DNA of 36,707 nucleotides from Natrialba taiwanensis DSM 12281 (GCF_000337595.1 NZ_AOIL01000029.1:24940-61646); one strand, 5' to 3'; shown: positions 1-8,321, counted from the stretch's first letter. Program-made: numbers and translations. Notes: a model not told the origin generated them from the sequence alone.

Positions 1-25
1 CGACGCTCTTCCGATCTGAGCAATG
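1..25. other. Illumina adapter remnant plus 8-nt tag (artefact)
   Basis: Bases 1-17 are the 3' end of the standard Illumina read-1 adapter. Bases 18-25 (GAGCAATG) recur, reverse-complemented, directly inside the adapter at the other end of the contig. Positions 7-25 are therefore an exact reverse complement of 36689-36707. This is library sequence, not genome, and should be trimmed. Confidence 0.95.
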
Positions 26-249
26 TTCGGAACTGGAAGGCGAGCGCCTGACGCCGGATCCCGGCTCTGCTGGTACTCGAACATGTCGCATTCCGGCTCT
101 ACCAGCCTGCCGTGTCGCCTCTCGGTGGTGCAGCGGCTCGCACCCCACCGTCTCACCAGTCGGAGTGTTAGTTACCGATAGCAATACGGGACAACGAACA
201 GCGTGTCAGGACGGTCGGTAATTGTCTCGCTATCAGGCGTCCACTGTCC
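26..249. other. Left contig edge, no supported gene
   Basis: No frame here encodes a recognisable protein. A minus-strand ATG at 83-81 opens a short reading frame that runs off the left edge. It is too short to judge and has no family resemblance I can see. The stretch also contains the 3' flank of the thioredoxin-like gene that ends at 250. Confidence 0.4.
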
Positions 250-975
250 TTACGCGCTCGAGTCCGAACTCGTCTCGGTTTCGCCGCTCTCGCGTTCACT
301 CTCGTTTGCTGTATCAGCTGCCGTCGACTCGGATTCGCTCTCGTTCTCATCGCTATCTGCTCCGTCTTCCTCATCCTCGGTTTCTGCCGCCCGTTCGCGA
401 TACGCCTCGAGTTCGGGTTCGATTGCGTATTTCAACTTTCGGGCGTCGGGGTTCCCGGTCATGTGGCGGTGTTTCTCCCCGTTCTCGTCGATTATGATCA
501 CGACCGGATAGCCGACGACCTGGTAGGACCCGGCCAACGACCGCCCGGACTGAAATCCGAGGTACCAGTTGCCGTCGTGCTCGTCCCACCATTCGCGGAG
601 TTCGTCGTGGTCCCGCTCGGCGGTAAGCGAGACGACGGTCAGATCGTCTCCGTACTCCTCCTTGAGTTCGTCGCGAGCGGCTCTGAGTTGCGGCATGAGC
701 GCCTGACAGTTCCCGCAGCTCGGCGCGAAGAACATGGCGACGGTGACGCCGTCGTTCGGGACCTCGAGCGTTCCGGCCTCGCTGCCGGTCGCCTCGATCG
801 TTTCGAGTTCGATGGGGCCGTCGTCGCCGTCGGTTCCGTCCCCGTTTCCGCTCGGCGTGTTCGCGGAACGGGGCTCGGTGAAGGAATCGATGGGGATGGC
901 TCCGGAGAGGATCCCGCCGGCACCGGCGAGGACGCCGACGCTGCCGACGCCGGCGAGAAGCGTTCGCCGTTTCAT
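250..975 (-). CDS. Exported thioredoxin-fold (TlpA-like) thiol-disulfide protein
   Basis: A 241-residue protein with a signal peptide beginning MKRRTLLAG, carrying twin arginines and a hydrophobic stretch to about residue 28, so it is probably Tat-exported. The thioredoxin fold follows: the active-site motif CGNC is at residues 87-90 after the strand ending FFAPS, and a cis-proline-type segment (VGYPVVII) lies further on. The last 50 or so residues are Asp/Glu/Ser-rich and probably disordered. TlpA/ResA-type proteins reduce or exchange disulfides outside the membrane. I took the ATG at 975 rather than 1002 because it places the twin-arginine motif directly at the N-terminus. A second, degenerate family member lies just upstream in transcription order (1201-1944). 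The redox partner is unknown. Confidence 0.85.
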   Translation of the reverse strand: MKRRTLLAGVGSVGVLAGAGGILSGAIPIDSFTEPRSANTPSGNGDGTDGDDGPIELETIEATGSEAGTLEVPNDGVTVAMFFAPSCGNCQALMPQLRAARDELKEEYGDDLTVVSLTAERDHDELREWWDEHDGNWYLGFQSGRSLAGSYQVVGYPVVIIIDENGEKHRHMTGNPDARKLKYAIEPELEAYRERAAETEDEEDGADSDENESESESTAADTANESERESGETETSSDSSA

Positions 976-1200
976 GGGGCCGTCACCGCCGACGGATGGC
1001 ACGTGCTAGCCGCGGGACATCGAGGACGAGAGCGATCGAAGTCGGGCCACCCACCGAGGCGCTGACTCGAACTCAGAAGTCGCCACGGGGAAAGCGATCG
1101 CCGGGGTTTCATGCGCGAGTGTACGTGATCAAGACCAATGGGTCCACTGGTTCGTCTCTCGAAGGTGACAGGTGGCTGTGATCCGCAGACCCAGGGACGA

Positions 1201-1944
1201 TTACCCGCTCGTCTCGTTCGTGTCCGTTGCCGTGGTCGTTTCAGCGTCGCCGATCGTCTCGAGCGTCTCCGTGACGCCGGTCACGAAGTTCGCGGTCGTC
1301 GTGCCGCCCTCGTCTCGCCAGTAACCCTCCCCGTCGGCGTCGATGACGATCGTCGTTGGCGTTCCTCTGACCTCGTAGACATCCTGTAACGTGCCTTCCT
1401 CGTCCATGCCGATCGTCCAGTTCCCGTCGTGAGCGGCCCACCACTCGCCGAGTTCAGCCGGCGAGGGCGAGGCACCGTAGGTGGTGTCGATGACGGAGAA
1501 CATCGTCACGGTTCCGTCGGGGCCGACGGTGTAGTCGAGTTCGTCGTCCGACGAATCCTGCTGGGGCTCATCCATGAGTTTCTGTCTCACGGTTCCGAGC
1601 GTCGAGTGGAGACCCTCGCTGGTCGGGCAGTGGACGCGGGTGAAATTGAGGAGCATGATACCCTCGGTTGGCGGGACGGTCATCGTCCCGGCCTCGCTCC
1701 CCGGGCCGTCGACTGTCGTGATGTCCATCGGGAGGGACGGGGAGACGGTGGATCGATCGGCGGAATCGTCGGTGTCATTTTCGTCGCCGGTGCTATTGGT
1801 GGCGTCGGTTTCGTCGCTTCCATCGCCGCCGGAGCGATCCAGACAGCCGGCAAGCGCCGCCAGTGTCGTTCCGCTCGTCGCCGTCGCGGCAAGCAGGGAC
1901 CGTCGGGTGGTTCTCCACGGTAGCGTCGATCCGGTGGTACGCAT
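1201..1944 (-). CDS. Thioredoxin-fold lipoprotein with a degenerate active site
   Basis: A 247-residue protein with a twin-arginine leader (TTRRSLLA) and a lipobox-like LAGC whose Cys34 would be lipid-modified. An acidic Asp/Thr linker runs to about residue 65. The thioredoxin-like body has the same layout as the neighbour at 250-975: SEAGT, a hydrophobic strand, the active-site region, a WW..HDGNW segment, then RGTPTTIVID. The active site reads HCPTSE, so Cys106 is present but the resolving cysteine of CxxC is Ser. It cannot perform the normal dithiol exchange, although a monothiol or binding role remains possible. The two genes look like a tandem duplication followed by divergence. Confidence 0.8.
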   Translation of the reverse strand: MRTTGSTLPWRTTRRSLLAATATSGTTLAALAGCLDRSGGDGSDETDATNSTGDENDTDDSADRSTVSPSLPMDITTVDGPGSEAGTMTVPPTEGIMLLNFTRVHCPTSEGLHSTLGTVRQKLMDEPQQDSSDDELDYTVGPDGTVTMFSVIDTTYGASPSPAELGEWWAAHDGNWTIGMDEEGTLQDVYEVRGTPTTIVIDADGEGYWRDEGGTTTANFVTGVTETLETIGDAETTTATDTNETSG

Positions 1945-2033
1945 AGCCTACCCTCTCACCGCGCAGTGTCATGAATCGGTGGGCAGCGTTTGCGTCGCTT
2001 TAATGCCCGACTCGCGCACGCTCACGCTCACTC

Positions 2034-2600
2034 TCACTCGCCCCGCGAATTGCGAGCCACACAGACGTACGTCTCCAGTCGCTCCGTCGCCTGCGTCACC
2101 ACCAACCCCGCCTCGCGAAGGGCCGTCACCGCCTCCCCGAGCGAGAACCGCTCCGACAGCGGCGGCCCCGCCGCCCGCTCGCCCGTCGCCGACCAGTCGA
2201 CCGTCACCAGTCGCCCGCCCGGCCGCAGCACCCGCCCGAGTTCAGTCAGGCTCTCCTCGCTCGCGAACTCGTGGTACGTATCGACCGAAAAGGCGGCGTC
2301 GAGGCTGTCTTCGGCCAGCGGCAGGTCGTCGACGGGCGCGTGAATCGGCTCGACGGTCGCCGGGAGCCCCTTTTCGCGATAGAACTCGTGCATCTCCGCT
2401 TGCACATCGACGGCGTAGAGGGTGTTGACGAACGGGGCGACATCGTCGGCGTAGAAGCCGGTGCCGCTGCCGAGATCGGCGACCGTCAGCCCGTCATGGG
2501 GTTCGAGCAGGGAGAGCAGTTCCTCGCGCGAACACCAGCGGTAGCGGCTCTCGTCCTCGAGCGCGGCGGCGCGGTCGGGGTCGTAGGTGTGAAATCCCAT
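2034..2600 (-). CDS. Class I SAM-dependent methyltransferase
   Basis: A 188-residue protein with a Rossmann methyltransferase fold. The SAM-binding motif I, DLGSGTG, is at residues 41-47. The acidic residue of motif II lies in YAVDVQ, a motif-IV-like segment follows, and post-motif VLRPGGRLV comes after it. This matches the UbiE/Methyltransf_11 type. The substrate cannot be read from the sequence. I chose the ATG at 2600 (MGFHTYDPDR) because family members begin this way and the 22 extra upstream codons are unlike the rest. A TATA-like element (minus-strand ATCATACC, about 2622-2629) sits roughly 25 nt before it, suggesting a leaderless transcript. Confidence 0.85.
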   Translation of the reverse strand: MGFHTYDPDRAAALEDESRYRWCSREELLSLLEPHDGLTVADLGSGTGFYADDVAPFVNTLYAVDVQAEMHEFYREKGLPATVEPIHAPVDDLPLAEDSLDAAFSVDTYHEFASEESLTELGRVLRPGGRLVTVDWSATGERAAGPPLSERFSLGEAVTALREAGLVVTQATERLETYVCVARNSRGE

Positions 2601-2673
2601 ACTCGTGGTTCGCGTCGAGAGGGTATGATTGTGGAGGTCGCGTTCGGTTCGGTGATACGTCCTCACGGTTCGT

Positions 2674-3768
2674 CTACAGTTCGAACTCGCCAGTGGCGAT
2701 GCTGTGTGCGATTCGTGCCATATACTCGACGTGTGGTTCCCAGTGAGACTCGTTCCCCGCTTCGATTCGGTGGCGGTGAAGGTCCGCCCACACCGTCGCG
2801 AGCATCAGTGCCGTGTGGGCTCGGTAGAACCGTTCGTTTTCGAACGTGATTCCCGTCTCGTCCTCGTAGCGAGTAACGAGCTCCCGACGGCTGGGACTCC
2901 CCGGCCGCATCGTAAACGGAGCCAGTCCGTTTTCGTTCGCCGCTCTCAACTGTTGAATCGCGTCTTCGTTCGAATACCGCGCTTCGAGTTCGTCGAGCGG
3001 CGGTGTCGGATCGTTCTCGTCCCCCCAGCGGAGCAAGAGATAGCCGAGTTCGGTCAGCGGATCGCCGATCATCGCCGTTTCCCAGTCGAGAACGCCGGTT
3101 ATCTTGGGGTTATCGCCGGCGGCGAAAAGCACGTTTCCCGGTCTGAAGTCGCCGTGAACGACCGTTCGTTTTGACTCCTCGGGGGCGTTTTGGCGGAGCC
3201 ACTCCGCAACGGATCGAAGCAGCGGGAGTTCGCGGCCCGTTACGGTCGCCGTCTCATTGAGTCGGGCGGTTGCGCGATCGATTTGATTCAGCGGAGACTG
3301 CCGGTTACAGCACTCCTCGAACGGGGCAACGTCCAGCGAGTGAATCGCGGCGAGCGTCTCTATCAGGTTCGCCGCCACGTCGTTTCGCGAGGTTTCGTTC
3401 TGGAACCGCTCCGGGAGATCCGACCCGAGCGGGATCGTCGAGCCCTCGAGAAACGTGGTGACGAAAAACGAGTTCCCGATCACCGAAGCATCGTCGCAAA
3501 ACAGGACCGGCTCCGGCGTCGGAATCGAGGTGTCACCGAGCGCTCGGAGCACGCGATACTCCCGTTTCACGCCGATGAACAAGTCCGTCCGTCGCAACTT
3601 ATTCGGTCGTCGCAAGACATACCGCTGCTCGTCGTTTGCGGTCGAAATCTCGAGCGTCAAATTGAGACCGTCGTTGAGGACCCGGGTTTCGCCGACATCG
3701 ATTCCCGACTCCCCCGAAAGGTACGCTTCAAGGCTGGCCGCGTCGATGGCCGTCTCCGTCCCGCTCAT
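2674..3768 (-). CDS. Aminoglycoside phosphotransferase-family kinase (ACAD10/11-like)
   Basis: A 364-residue protein of the APH/choline-kinase fold. The catalytic loop HGDFRPGN is at residues 205-212, followed by the metal-binding LDWE at 227-230. An N-lobe ATP-binding region (YVLRRP) lies near residue 50. The sequence resembles the kinase domain of animal ACAD10/11 and its bacterial relatives, which phosphorylate hydroxyacyl-CoA or similar small molecules, more than true antibiotic kinases. Resistance should therefore not be assumed. The start ATG at 3768 is supported by a strong TATA box about 25 nt upstream. The methyltransferase gene lies 73 nt downstream on the same strand. The substrate is unknown. 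Confidence 0.82.
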   Translation of the reverse strand: MSGTETAIDAASLEAYLSGESGIDVGETRVLNDGLNLTLEISTANDEQRYVLRRPNKLRRTDLFIGVKREYRVLRALGDTSIPTPEPVLFCDDASVIGNSFFVTTFLEGSTIPLGSDLPERFQNETSRNDVAANLIETLAAIHSLDVAPFEECCNRQSPLNQIDRATARLNETATVTGRELPLLRSVAEWLRQNAPEESKRTVVHGDFRPGNVLFAAGDNPKITGVLDWETAMIGDPLTELGYLLLRWGDENDPTPPLDELEARYSNEDAIQQLRAANENGLAPFTMRPGSPSRRELVTRYEDETGITFENERFYRAHTALMLATVWADLHRHRIEAGNESHWEPHVEYMARIAHSIATGEFEL

Positions 3769-3788
3769 ACTCCAAAACAGTATCGCTT

Positions 3789-3798
3789 TTTATAAAAT
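3789..3798 (-). promoter_or_regulatory. TATA box of the APH-family kinase gene
   Basis: The minus strand reads TTTTATAAAA, with its centre about 25 nt before the ATG at 3768. This is the classic spacing for a leaderless haloarchaeal mRNA. Because the box is nearly palindromic and lies in an AT-rich island, it may also contribute to termination of the aldehyde dehydrogenase transcript arriving from the right. Confidence 0.6.
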
Positions 3799-3884
3799 AT
3801 CGACGGAAATAACCAGTGCTGCGTGACGGTGTATCGGCCAAAACCGGATCGTACGCCGCAGTAAGACGATTCCCGTCGGGACGG

Positions 3885-5357
3885 CTACCGTCCTCGCTCG
3901 TCGAGGTTCACCGAGATCGACTTCGTCTGCAGGTACGAATCGAGCGCCTCGAGTCCCTTCTCGCGGCCGATCCCGCTCTGTTTCATCCCGCCGAAGGGCG
4001 TCTCGACCGAGCCGCCGAACCACTCGTTGACGTAGACGCCGCCCGCCTCGAGTTCGTGTGCCATCGAGAGCGCCTGCTTGATATCGCGGGAGAAGACGCC
4101 GCCCGTCAGGCCGAACTCGACGTCGTTCGCGATCGACATCGCTTCCTCGCGGTCCGAAAACGGAATCACCGTCAGCACGGGGCCGAAGATCTCCTCCTGG
4201 GCGATCTTGGACTGCGGGTCGACGTCCGAGAAAACCGTCGGCGGGACGAAGTAGCCGTCGTCGTCGAGCGGTTCGCCGCCGGTTTCGAGGGTCGCGCCCG
4301 ATTCGATCCCTGCGTCGATGTACTCGAGCACCGCCTCGTAGTGGGCTTCGTGGTTGAGCGGCCCCATATCCGGATCGTCGACGCCCGGCCCCAACTCGTA
4401 GGACTCGGCCCGCTCGACGATCCGCTCGACGAACTCGTCGTAGATCGACTCGTGGACCAGCGCGCGGTCGGCCGCCGAACAGATCTGTCCGGCGTTCGTG
4501 AAGATGCCGACGGCGGTCCAGAAGACGGCCTCGTCGAGGTCGGCGTCGGGCATCACGACGGCCGGATTCTTGCCGCCGAGTTCGAGCGTGACGGGCGAAA
4601 GGGATTCGGCCGCGGCTTCCATCACGGTCTGGCCGGTCGCGACGCTGCCGGTGAAGGTGAGTGCGTCGACGCCGTCGTGGGCGGTGAGGGCCGCGCCGGG
4701 TTCGCTACCGCCGGTAACGACGTTGACGACGCCGTCCGGAACGCCCGCCTGCTGGCACAGGTCCGCTAGGTGGAGCGCGGAAAGCGGCGTCGTCGGTGCG
4801 GGTTTTGCGACGACGGTGTTACCCGCGACCAGCGCCGGCGCAATGCCACGGGCAGTGAGGTTCAGCGGGAAGTTCCACGGGATAATCTGCCCACTGACGC
4901 CGTAGGGTTCCCGAACGGTGATATTGAGCGCGTCCTGGCCGGTCGGAACGTGTTTCCCCTCGAGTTTGTCGGCCGCGCCGGCGTAGTACTCGAAGAACCG
5001 GGCGGCCCCCTCGACATCGGTGCGGGCCTGCGTGAGCGGCTTGCCCTGATCGCGGCTCTCGATCCGGGCGAGTTCAGCAGCGTTGTCGCGGATGAGATCC
5101 GCGATTCGATGGACGATGCGGCCGCGTTCGGCCGGCGCGGTCGCCCGCCAAGTCGGTGCCGCCTCCCGAGCGGCCGCGACCGCGCGGTCGACGGTCTCGG
5201 CGGTGGCGGCCTCGACCGTCGCGAGCGGTTCGCCGGTCGCGGGATCGGTCGTCGTAAACTGCTCGTCGGCGTCCGACTGGCTGAACTCGCCGTCGATGTA
5301 CGGTCGATACTGGTCCCGGAGTTCGATGTCGTTCTCGGAGTCGAGTGTCGTTGTCAT
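3885..5357 (-). CDS. NAD(P)-dependent aldehyde dehydrogenase
   Basis: A 490-residue, full-length member of the aldehyde dehydrogenase superfamily, which oxidises aldehydes to acids. It shows the oxyanion Asn in PWNFP (about residue 162), the cofactor-loop motif FTGS (235-238), the general base Glu259 in TLELGG, the nucleophile Cys293 in GQICSA, and the late motif EIFGPVL. Similarity is broadly to succinate-semialdehyde and betaine-aldehyde dehydrogenases. The true substrate cannot be assigned. I used the ATG at 5357 (MTTTLDSEND); 27 upstream codons in the same frame are basic and unlike haloarchaeal protein. It is monocistronic. An inverted repeat about 125 nt upstream (5480-5516) could be an operator. 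Confidence 0.9.
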   Translation of the reverse strand: MTTTLDSENDIELRDQYRPYIDGEFSQSDADEQFTTTDPATGEPLATVEAATAETVDRAVAAAREAAPTWRATAPAERGRIVHRIADLIRDNAAELARIESRDQGKPLTQARTDVEGAARFFEYYAGAADKLEGKHVPTGQDALNITVREPYGVSGQIIPWNFPLNLTARGIAPALVAGNTVVAKPAPTTPLSALHLADLCQQAGVPDGVVNVVTGGSEPGAALTAHDGVDALTFTGSVATGQTVMEAAAESLSPVTLELGGKNPAVVMPDADLDEAVFWTAVGIFTNAGQICSAADRALVHESIYDEFVERIVERAESYELGPGVDDPDMGPLNHEAHYEAVLEYIDAGIESGATLETGGEPLDDDGYFVPPTVFSDVDPQSKIAQEEIFGPVLTVIPFSDREEAMSIANDVEFGLTGGVFSRDIKQALSMAHELEAGGVYVNEWFGGSVETPFGGMKQSGIGREKGLEALDSYLQTKSISVNLDERGR

Positions 5358-6034
5358 GGGTTGTCGCTGGGGCCCCGCAGCGGGCCTGGTGGCTCCGCAC
5401 TGCGGGCTGCCGTCTCTGCACCGACGAAGGCGATTCACATAAGCGTCAGTATCTGTTTTCGGAGGTGTTAATCATATCTGGTATCATATCGACGGATTAT
5501 TGGTGAAAATGATACCTCGTGTGGTTATCGGCGCGACGTGGCACGCGCAGCGCTGGTGCTCGTCGATTCGAGGGACAGGGGTGGAACATGCCCCGGCGGG
5601 TGTCGGCCGGGACATCGCTTCTTCCCGCGAGGGACCGAAGCATGATTCTATGCGTCCCACCGAGATATAAAGCTCCCGAACGAAGGAGCATCCATTTTGT
5701 ACGACGGATGGCAACTAGAAGACAGTATCCGTACCCAATTAGATCGGAAGTCTGCCTTACAGAGTCTGAAACCAGGGTAATGGAGAAGCCGAGGCATGGC
5801 TTGCATGCGGGCTTGTACCGAAGTCGTAGCCGGACCAGTCGTCCGCGGGATGCGGGTAGTCGGCCTGAAAACAGGGCTCGACGCACGATCGGCTCCAACA
5901 TCCAAACGATCCTCGGACGACTCGCCGCCGGGAACGAAGCGAATACTCGATTGCACTCGTCCCCGTCTTTGGACCTTCTTCGCCGCAGTCGCTGTCCTTT
6001 TCACATCGCCACTCCCACTATAACTCGACTACAC
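5358..6034. other. 677-nt region without a recognised gene
   Basis: This is the region between the divergent aldehyde dehydrogenase and LysE genes. Base composition is noticeably more AT-rich and less codon-like than the flanks. Open frames exist on both strands, but none has haloarchaeal amino-acid composition; they are rich in Arg, Ser and Cys. I see a TATA-like ATATAAA (5664-5670) that reads as TTTATAT on the minus strand, an inverted repeat at 5480-5516, and GC-rich segments around 5575-5650 that could fold. No tRNA, 7S RNA or RNase P RNA signature was recognised. Confidence 0.5.
5480..5516. promoter_or_regulatory. Inverted repeat, possible operator
   Basis: GGTATCAT (5480-5487) and ATGATACC (5509-5516) are perfect 8-bp reverse complements separated by 21 nt. 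The spacing is two DNA turns centre to centre plus a few bases. They lie upstream of the aldehyde dehydrogenase gene, which is transcribed leftward. A dimeric regulator site is plausible but unproven. Confidence 0.35.
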
Positions 6035-6715
6035 GTGCTCAGTGCTGTCGGGACGCTCCTCGCGGGCGTCGTCTTCGGAATCGCCCTCGCAGCCCCGCCG
6101 GGGCCGATGAACGCCATCATCGCCGAGGAGAGCGTGCTGCGCGGCTGGACCGCCGGCTTCTGGGCCGGCCTCGGTGCGATGCTCGCCGACGTGGTCTTCT
6201 TCGTCCTCGTCCTGGCCGGCGTCGTCACGCTCATCGACCGCTATCCCGCGATCAGACCCGCGCTGTACCTCCTCGGGGGCATCCTCATGTTGTACTTCGC
6301 GCTCGGGGCGATCGAAGAGGCACGACACACCGCCGCCTTCACCGACGGCGAGACCGACTCAACCGCCGGCTTTCGCAAAACGTTCGCCCTCTCGCTGACC
6401 AATCCCTACCAGCTCGGCTTCTGGCTCACGGTCGGCGTCGGCCTCCTCCAGCCCGGAACCCTCGATATCTTCGCCCACGTGCCCGCCATCGACTCCGTCC
6501 TCGCGGGCTCGCTCGTCGTCCAGACCGGCTCTCCCGAACTCTTGGTCGGCTTTTTCGGCGGGATCGCCGTCTGGATCGTCACCTATCCCGCGGCGCTTGC
6601 CGCCGCCGGGCGGCGCGTCGACGCCCTCGCACCGGCGATCGCCGCCCTGAGCGCCGTCGTTCTCGTCGGATTTGGCGCGCTCTTTCTCGTCGTCGGAACG
6701 CTTGCGATTGTCTAA
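6035..6715 (+). CDS. LysE/RhtB-family amino-acid exporter
   Basis: A 226-residue membrane protein with about six transmembrane segments. The N-terminal signature LAAPPGPMNA in the first helices is typical of LysE/RhtB exporters, which pump amino acids or derivatives out of the cell. A second conserved segment, LTNPYQLGFWL, sits mid-protein. The reading frame stays open for 172 codons further upstream, but that part has no family resemblance and a different composition. I therefore placed the start at the GTG at 6035, which gives the usual family length. A TATA-like ACTATAAC sits only about 15 nt ahead, so the exact start remains uncertain. The substrate is unknown. Confidence 0.82.
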   Translation: MLSAVGTLLAGVVFGIALAAPPGPMNAIIAEESVLRGWTAGFWAGLGAMLADVVFFVLVLAGVVTLIDRYPAIRPALYLLGGILMLYFALGAIEEARHTAAFTDGETDSTAGFRKTFALSLTNPYQLGFWLTVGVGLLQPGTLDIFAHVPAIDSVLAGSLVVQTGSPELLVGFFGGIAVWIVTYPAALAAAGRRVDALAPAIAALSAVVLVGFGALFLVVGTLAIV

Positions 6716-6932
6716 TCGATCGAGACGATCGCGATAGTGGCTCGGATCGCCGTTCTTTTTCTCGTACTACTGGTGCTGGTACTCTTCGTGACCGCTCGCT
6801 GGGCCCACCATCGATCGGTTCGCTCGCCGTCGGAACGGCAGCCGTCTCACGCTCGGCTGCGGACTGGATTGAAAAGCGACTGTGTCGGGGAAAATCGGCG
6901 GTCGAACGAGTTCATCGCCACGCGTTGGGTTC

Positions 6933-6961
6933 AGGTGGTTTGGGTGGTTCGAGGTGGTTCG
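6933..6961. repeat. Short tandem repeat, three units of about 10 bp
   Basis: Three successive units of RGGTGGTTYG occupy the few bases just beyond the stop codon of the HD-domain gene at 6964. On the minus strand, which is the transcribed strand of that gene, this becomes a C/A-rich 3' tail. It may be a slippage-prone microsatellite or part of a terminator. Confidence 0.6.
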
Positions 6962-6963
6962 GT

Positions 6964-7638
6964 TCAGTCGCCCATGCCCGCGATTTCGTCTTCGAGCCAC
7001 TCCCGGAACCACTTGACGCGTTTGAGGCGCTGGTGGGCGATGCCCTCGGCGGTCTCGCTTTCGACGCGCGAGGCGGCGTTGTAGCCGCGTTCGAGGACGC
7101 GCTCGACCATTTCGTCGGTGTCCATGTGGGTACGGGCTTCGTAGCCCATGCGCAACAGCATGAGTGCGGTGCCGTTTGCGCCGACCTTATCGAGTAAGTC
7201 GGCTTCGATCAGACACTGCGTTTCGAGCGCCAGGTCGGTCAGATCGCCCTGGTAGGAGTGTTGTTCGATGGCGCGACACACCTGGTGGACGAACGATTCG
7301 GGGAACTCGCCGCGCGATTCTAAGTATTCGCGGGCGACGCGGGCACCGGCCTCGGCGTGGAGTTCTTGATCGGTTTCGAGTTTGGCCACGTCGTGAAAGA
7401 GGGCGGCGACGCGAGTGACATCGACGTCGGCACCCTCTTCGCGGGCGATTTCCGTCGCGAGTTCGACCACGTTGAGGATGTGGTTGTGCCGGTACTCGGC
7501 GGAGTGCCACGGGTACCAGCGCATTCGGCCGCCTTCCTCTTCTTTTTCGACGCTGGCCGCGAGATATTCGAAGACGAACGCCGTCATCTCCTCAAACTCG
7601 GCATCGGTAACCCTGCGTTCTTTTATTTCGACGCCCAC
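6964..7638 (-). CDS. HD-domain metal-dependent phosphohydrolase
   Basis: A 224-residue protein of the HD superfamily. Histidines at about residues 51 and 53 (YRHNH) precede the core HD pair in LFHDVAK (about 82-83), and a later acidic metal ligand probably lies in IEADLLDKVG. Such small stand-alone HD proteins hydrolyse nucleotides or phosphate esters; the substrate cannot be told. The frame is open 31 codons further upstream. I chose the GTG at 7638 because a clear Shine-Dalgarno sequence (GGAGG) lies just before it and family members begin at this point with xGVEIKERRVT. It diverges from the methylmalonyl-CoA mutase gene at 7863. Confidence 0.8.
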   Translation of the reverse strand: MGVEIKERRVTDAEFEEMTAFVFEYLAASVEKEEEGGRMRWYPWHSAEYRHNHILNVVELATEIAREEGADVDVTRVAALFHDVAKLETDQELHAEAGARVAREYLESRGEFPESFVHQVCRAIEQHSYQGDLTDLALETQCLIEADLLDKVGANGTALMLLRMGYEARTHMDTDEMVERVLERGYNAASRVESETAEGIAHQRLKRVKWFREWLEDEIAGMGD

Positions 7639-7862
7639 GAGAGATCCCTCCGCAAGAGACGAACGATAGTCATTACCAGAATGTTCGGTCGTTTCGCTCT
7701 TTAGCCTTTGGTTCGGGGGAGACTCATTCACACAGTAGCAAACGAAGTGCTGGCCGTCTGCAACTGGGCCGACGCGACTGGTAGCGGTCGACCGTGCGGG
7801 CTATTCCTGATCCTGCCACAATTTCCGTTAAAGTCAAACAGGCGGCCGCGGAAGGCACGGGT

Positions 7863-8321
7863 ATGAGCAGCGATCAGGACGAGGACTCCCAATCACAGCA
7901 CCACACACAGACGGCGGAACGGGACCGCTCGATTCGGTGTCTCGTTTCCAAGGTCGGCCTCGATGGCCACGACCGCGGTGCACACGTTATCTCCCGAGCG
8001 TTTCGTGACGCCGGATTCGAGGTTATCTACTCGGGACTACACAAGGCACCCGACGAGATCGTCCAGGCGGCGGTCCAGGAGGACGTCGACGTGCTCGGCA
8101 TCTCGATCCTCTCGGGCGCACACGACACCCTCGTCCCGAAGATCATGGACGGCCTCGAAGAGTACGGCGCACGCGAGGATACCCTCGTCCTCGTCGGCGG
8201 CGTCATCCCCGACGAAGACCGTCCCGAACTCGAAGACGAAGGCGTCGCCGCGATCTTCGGTCCCGGCACGTCGATCGAAGAGACCATCGAGTTCGTCCGC
8301 GAAAACGCACCCGAGCGATGA
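7863..8321 (+). CDS. mcmA2: Methylmalonyl-CoA mutase, B12-binding (C-terminal) subunit
   Basis: A 152-residue cobalamin-binding protein equal to the C-terminal domain of methylmalonyl-CoA mutase. The cobalamin motif DGHDRG (residues 34-39) supplies the lower axial ligand His36, followed by SGLH, SILSGAH and GGVIP segments of the Rossmann-like B12 fold. With a separate catalytic large subunit it interconverts succinyl-CoA and methylmalonyl-CoA, a step in propionyl-CoA metabolism. The large subunit is not in this window. I used the ATG at 7863; a TATA-like GTTAAAGT (7828-7835) lies about 30 nt upstream. The stop codon overlaps the next start (ATGA), so it is co-translated with the MeaB GTPase. 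Confidence 0.93.
   Translation: MSSDQDEDSQSQHHTQTAERDRSIRCLVSKVGLDGHDRGAHVISRAFRDAGFEVIYSGLHKAPDEIVQAAVQEDVDVLGISILSGAHDTLVPKIMDGLEEYGAREDTLVLVGGVIPDEDRPELEDEGVAAIFGPGTSIEETIEFVRENAPER

Noticed and set aside
2674..3768. Antibiotic-resistance (aminoglycoside) kinase
   Set aside because: Only the fold is shared. Sequence character fits ACAD10/11-like metabolic kinases, and there is no resistance context.
5742..5752. AGATCGGAAG resembling an internal Illumina adapter
   Set aside because: Only 10 bases match, and the next bases do not continue the adapter. A chance 10-mer in 36 kb is plausible, and no gene is disrupted there.
5519..6034. N-terminal extension of about 172 codons in frame with LysE
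   Set aside because: It is open by chance. The composition is Arg/Ser-rich, there is no family similarity, and LysE proteins begin directly at the first hydrophobic helix near 6035.
6737..7084. Frame starting with a strongly hydrophobic segment after LysE
   Set aside because: More than a third of it is antisense to the HD-domain gene and the remainder lacks haloarchaeal composition. The hydrophobic start may be chance or a decayed remnant.
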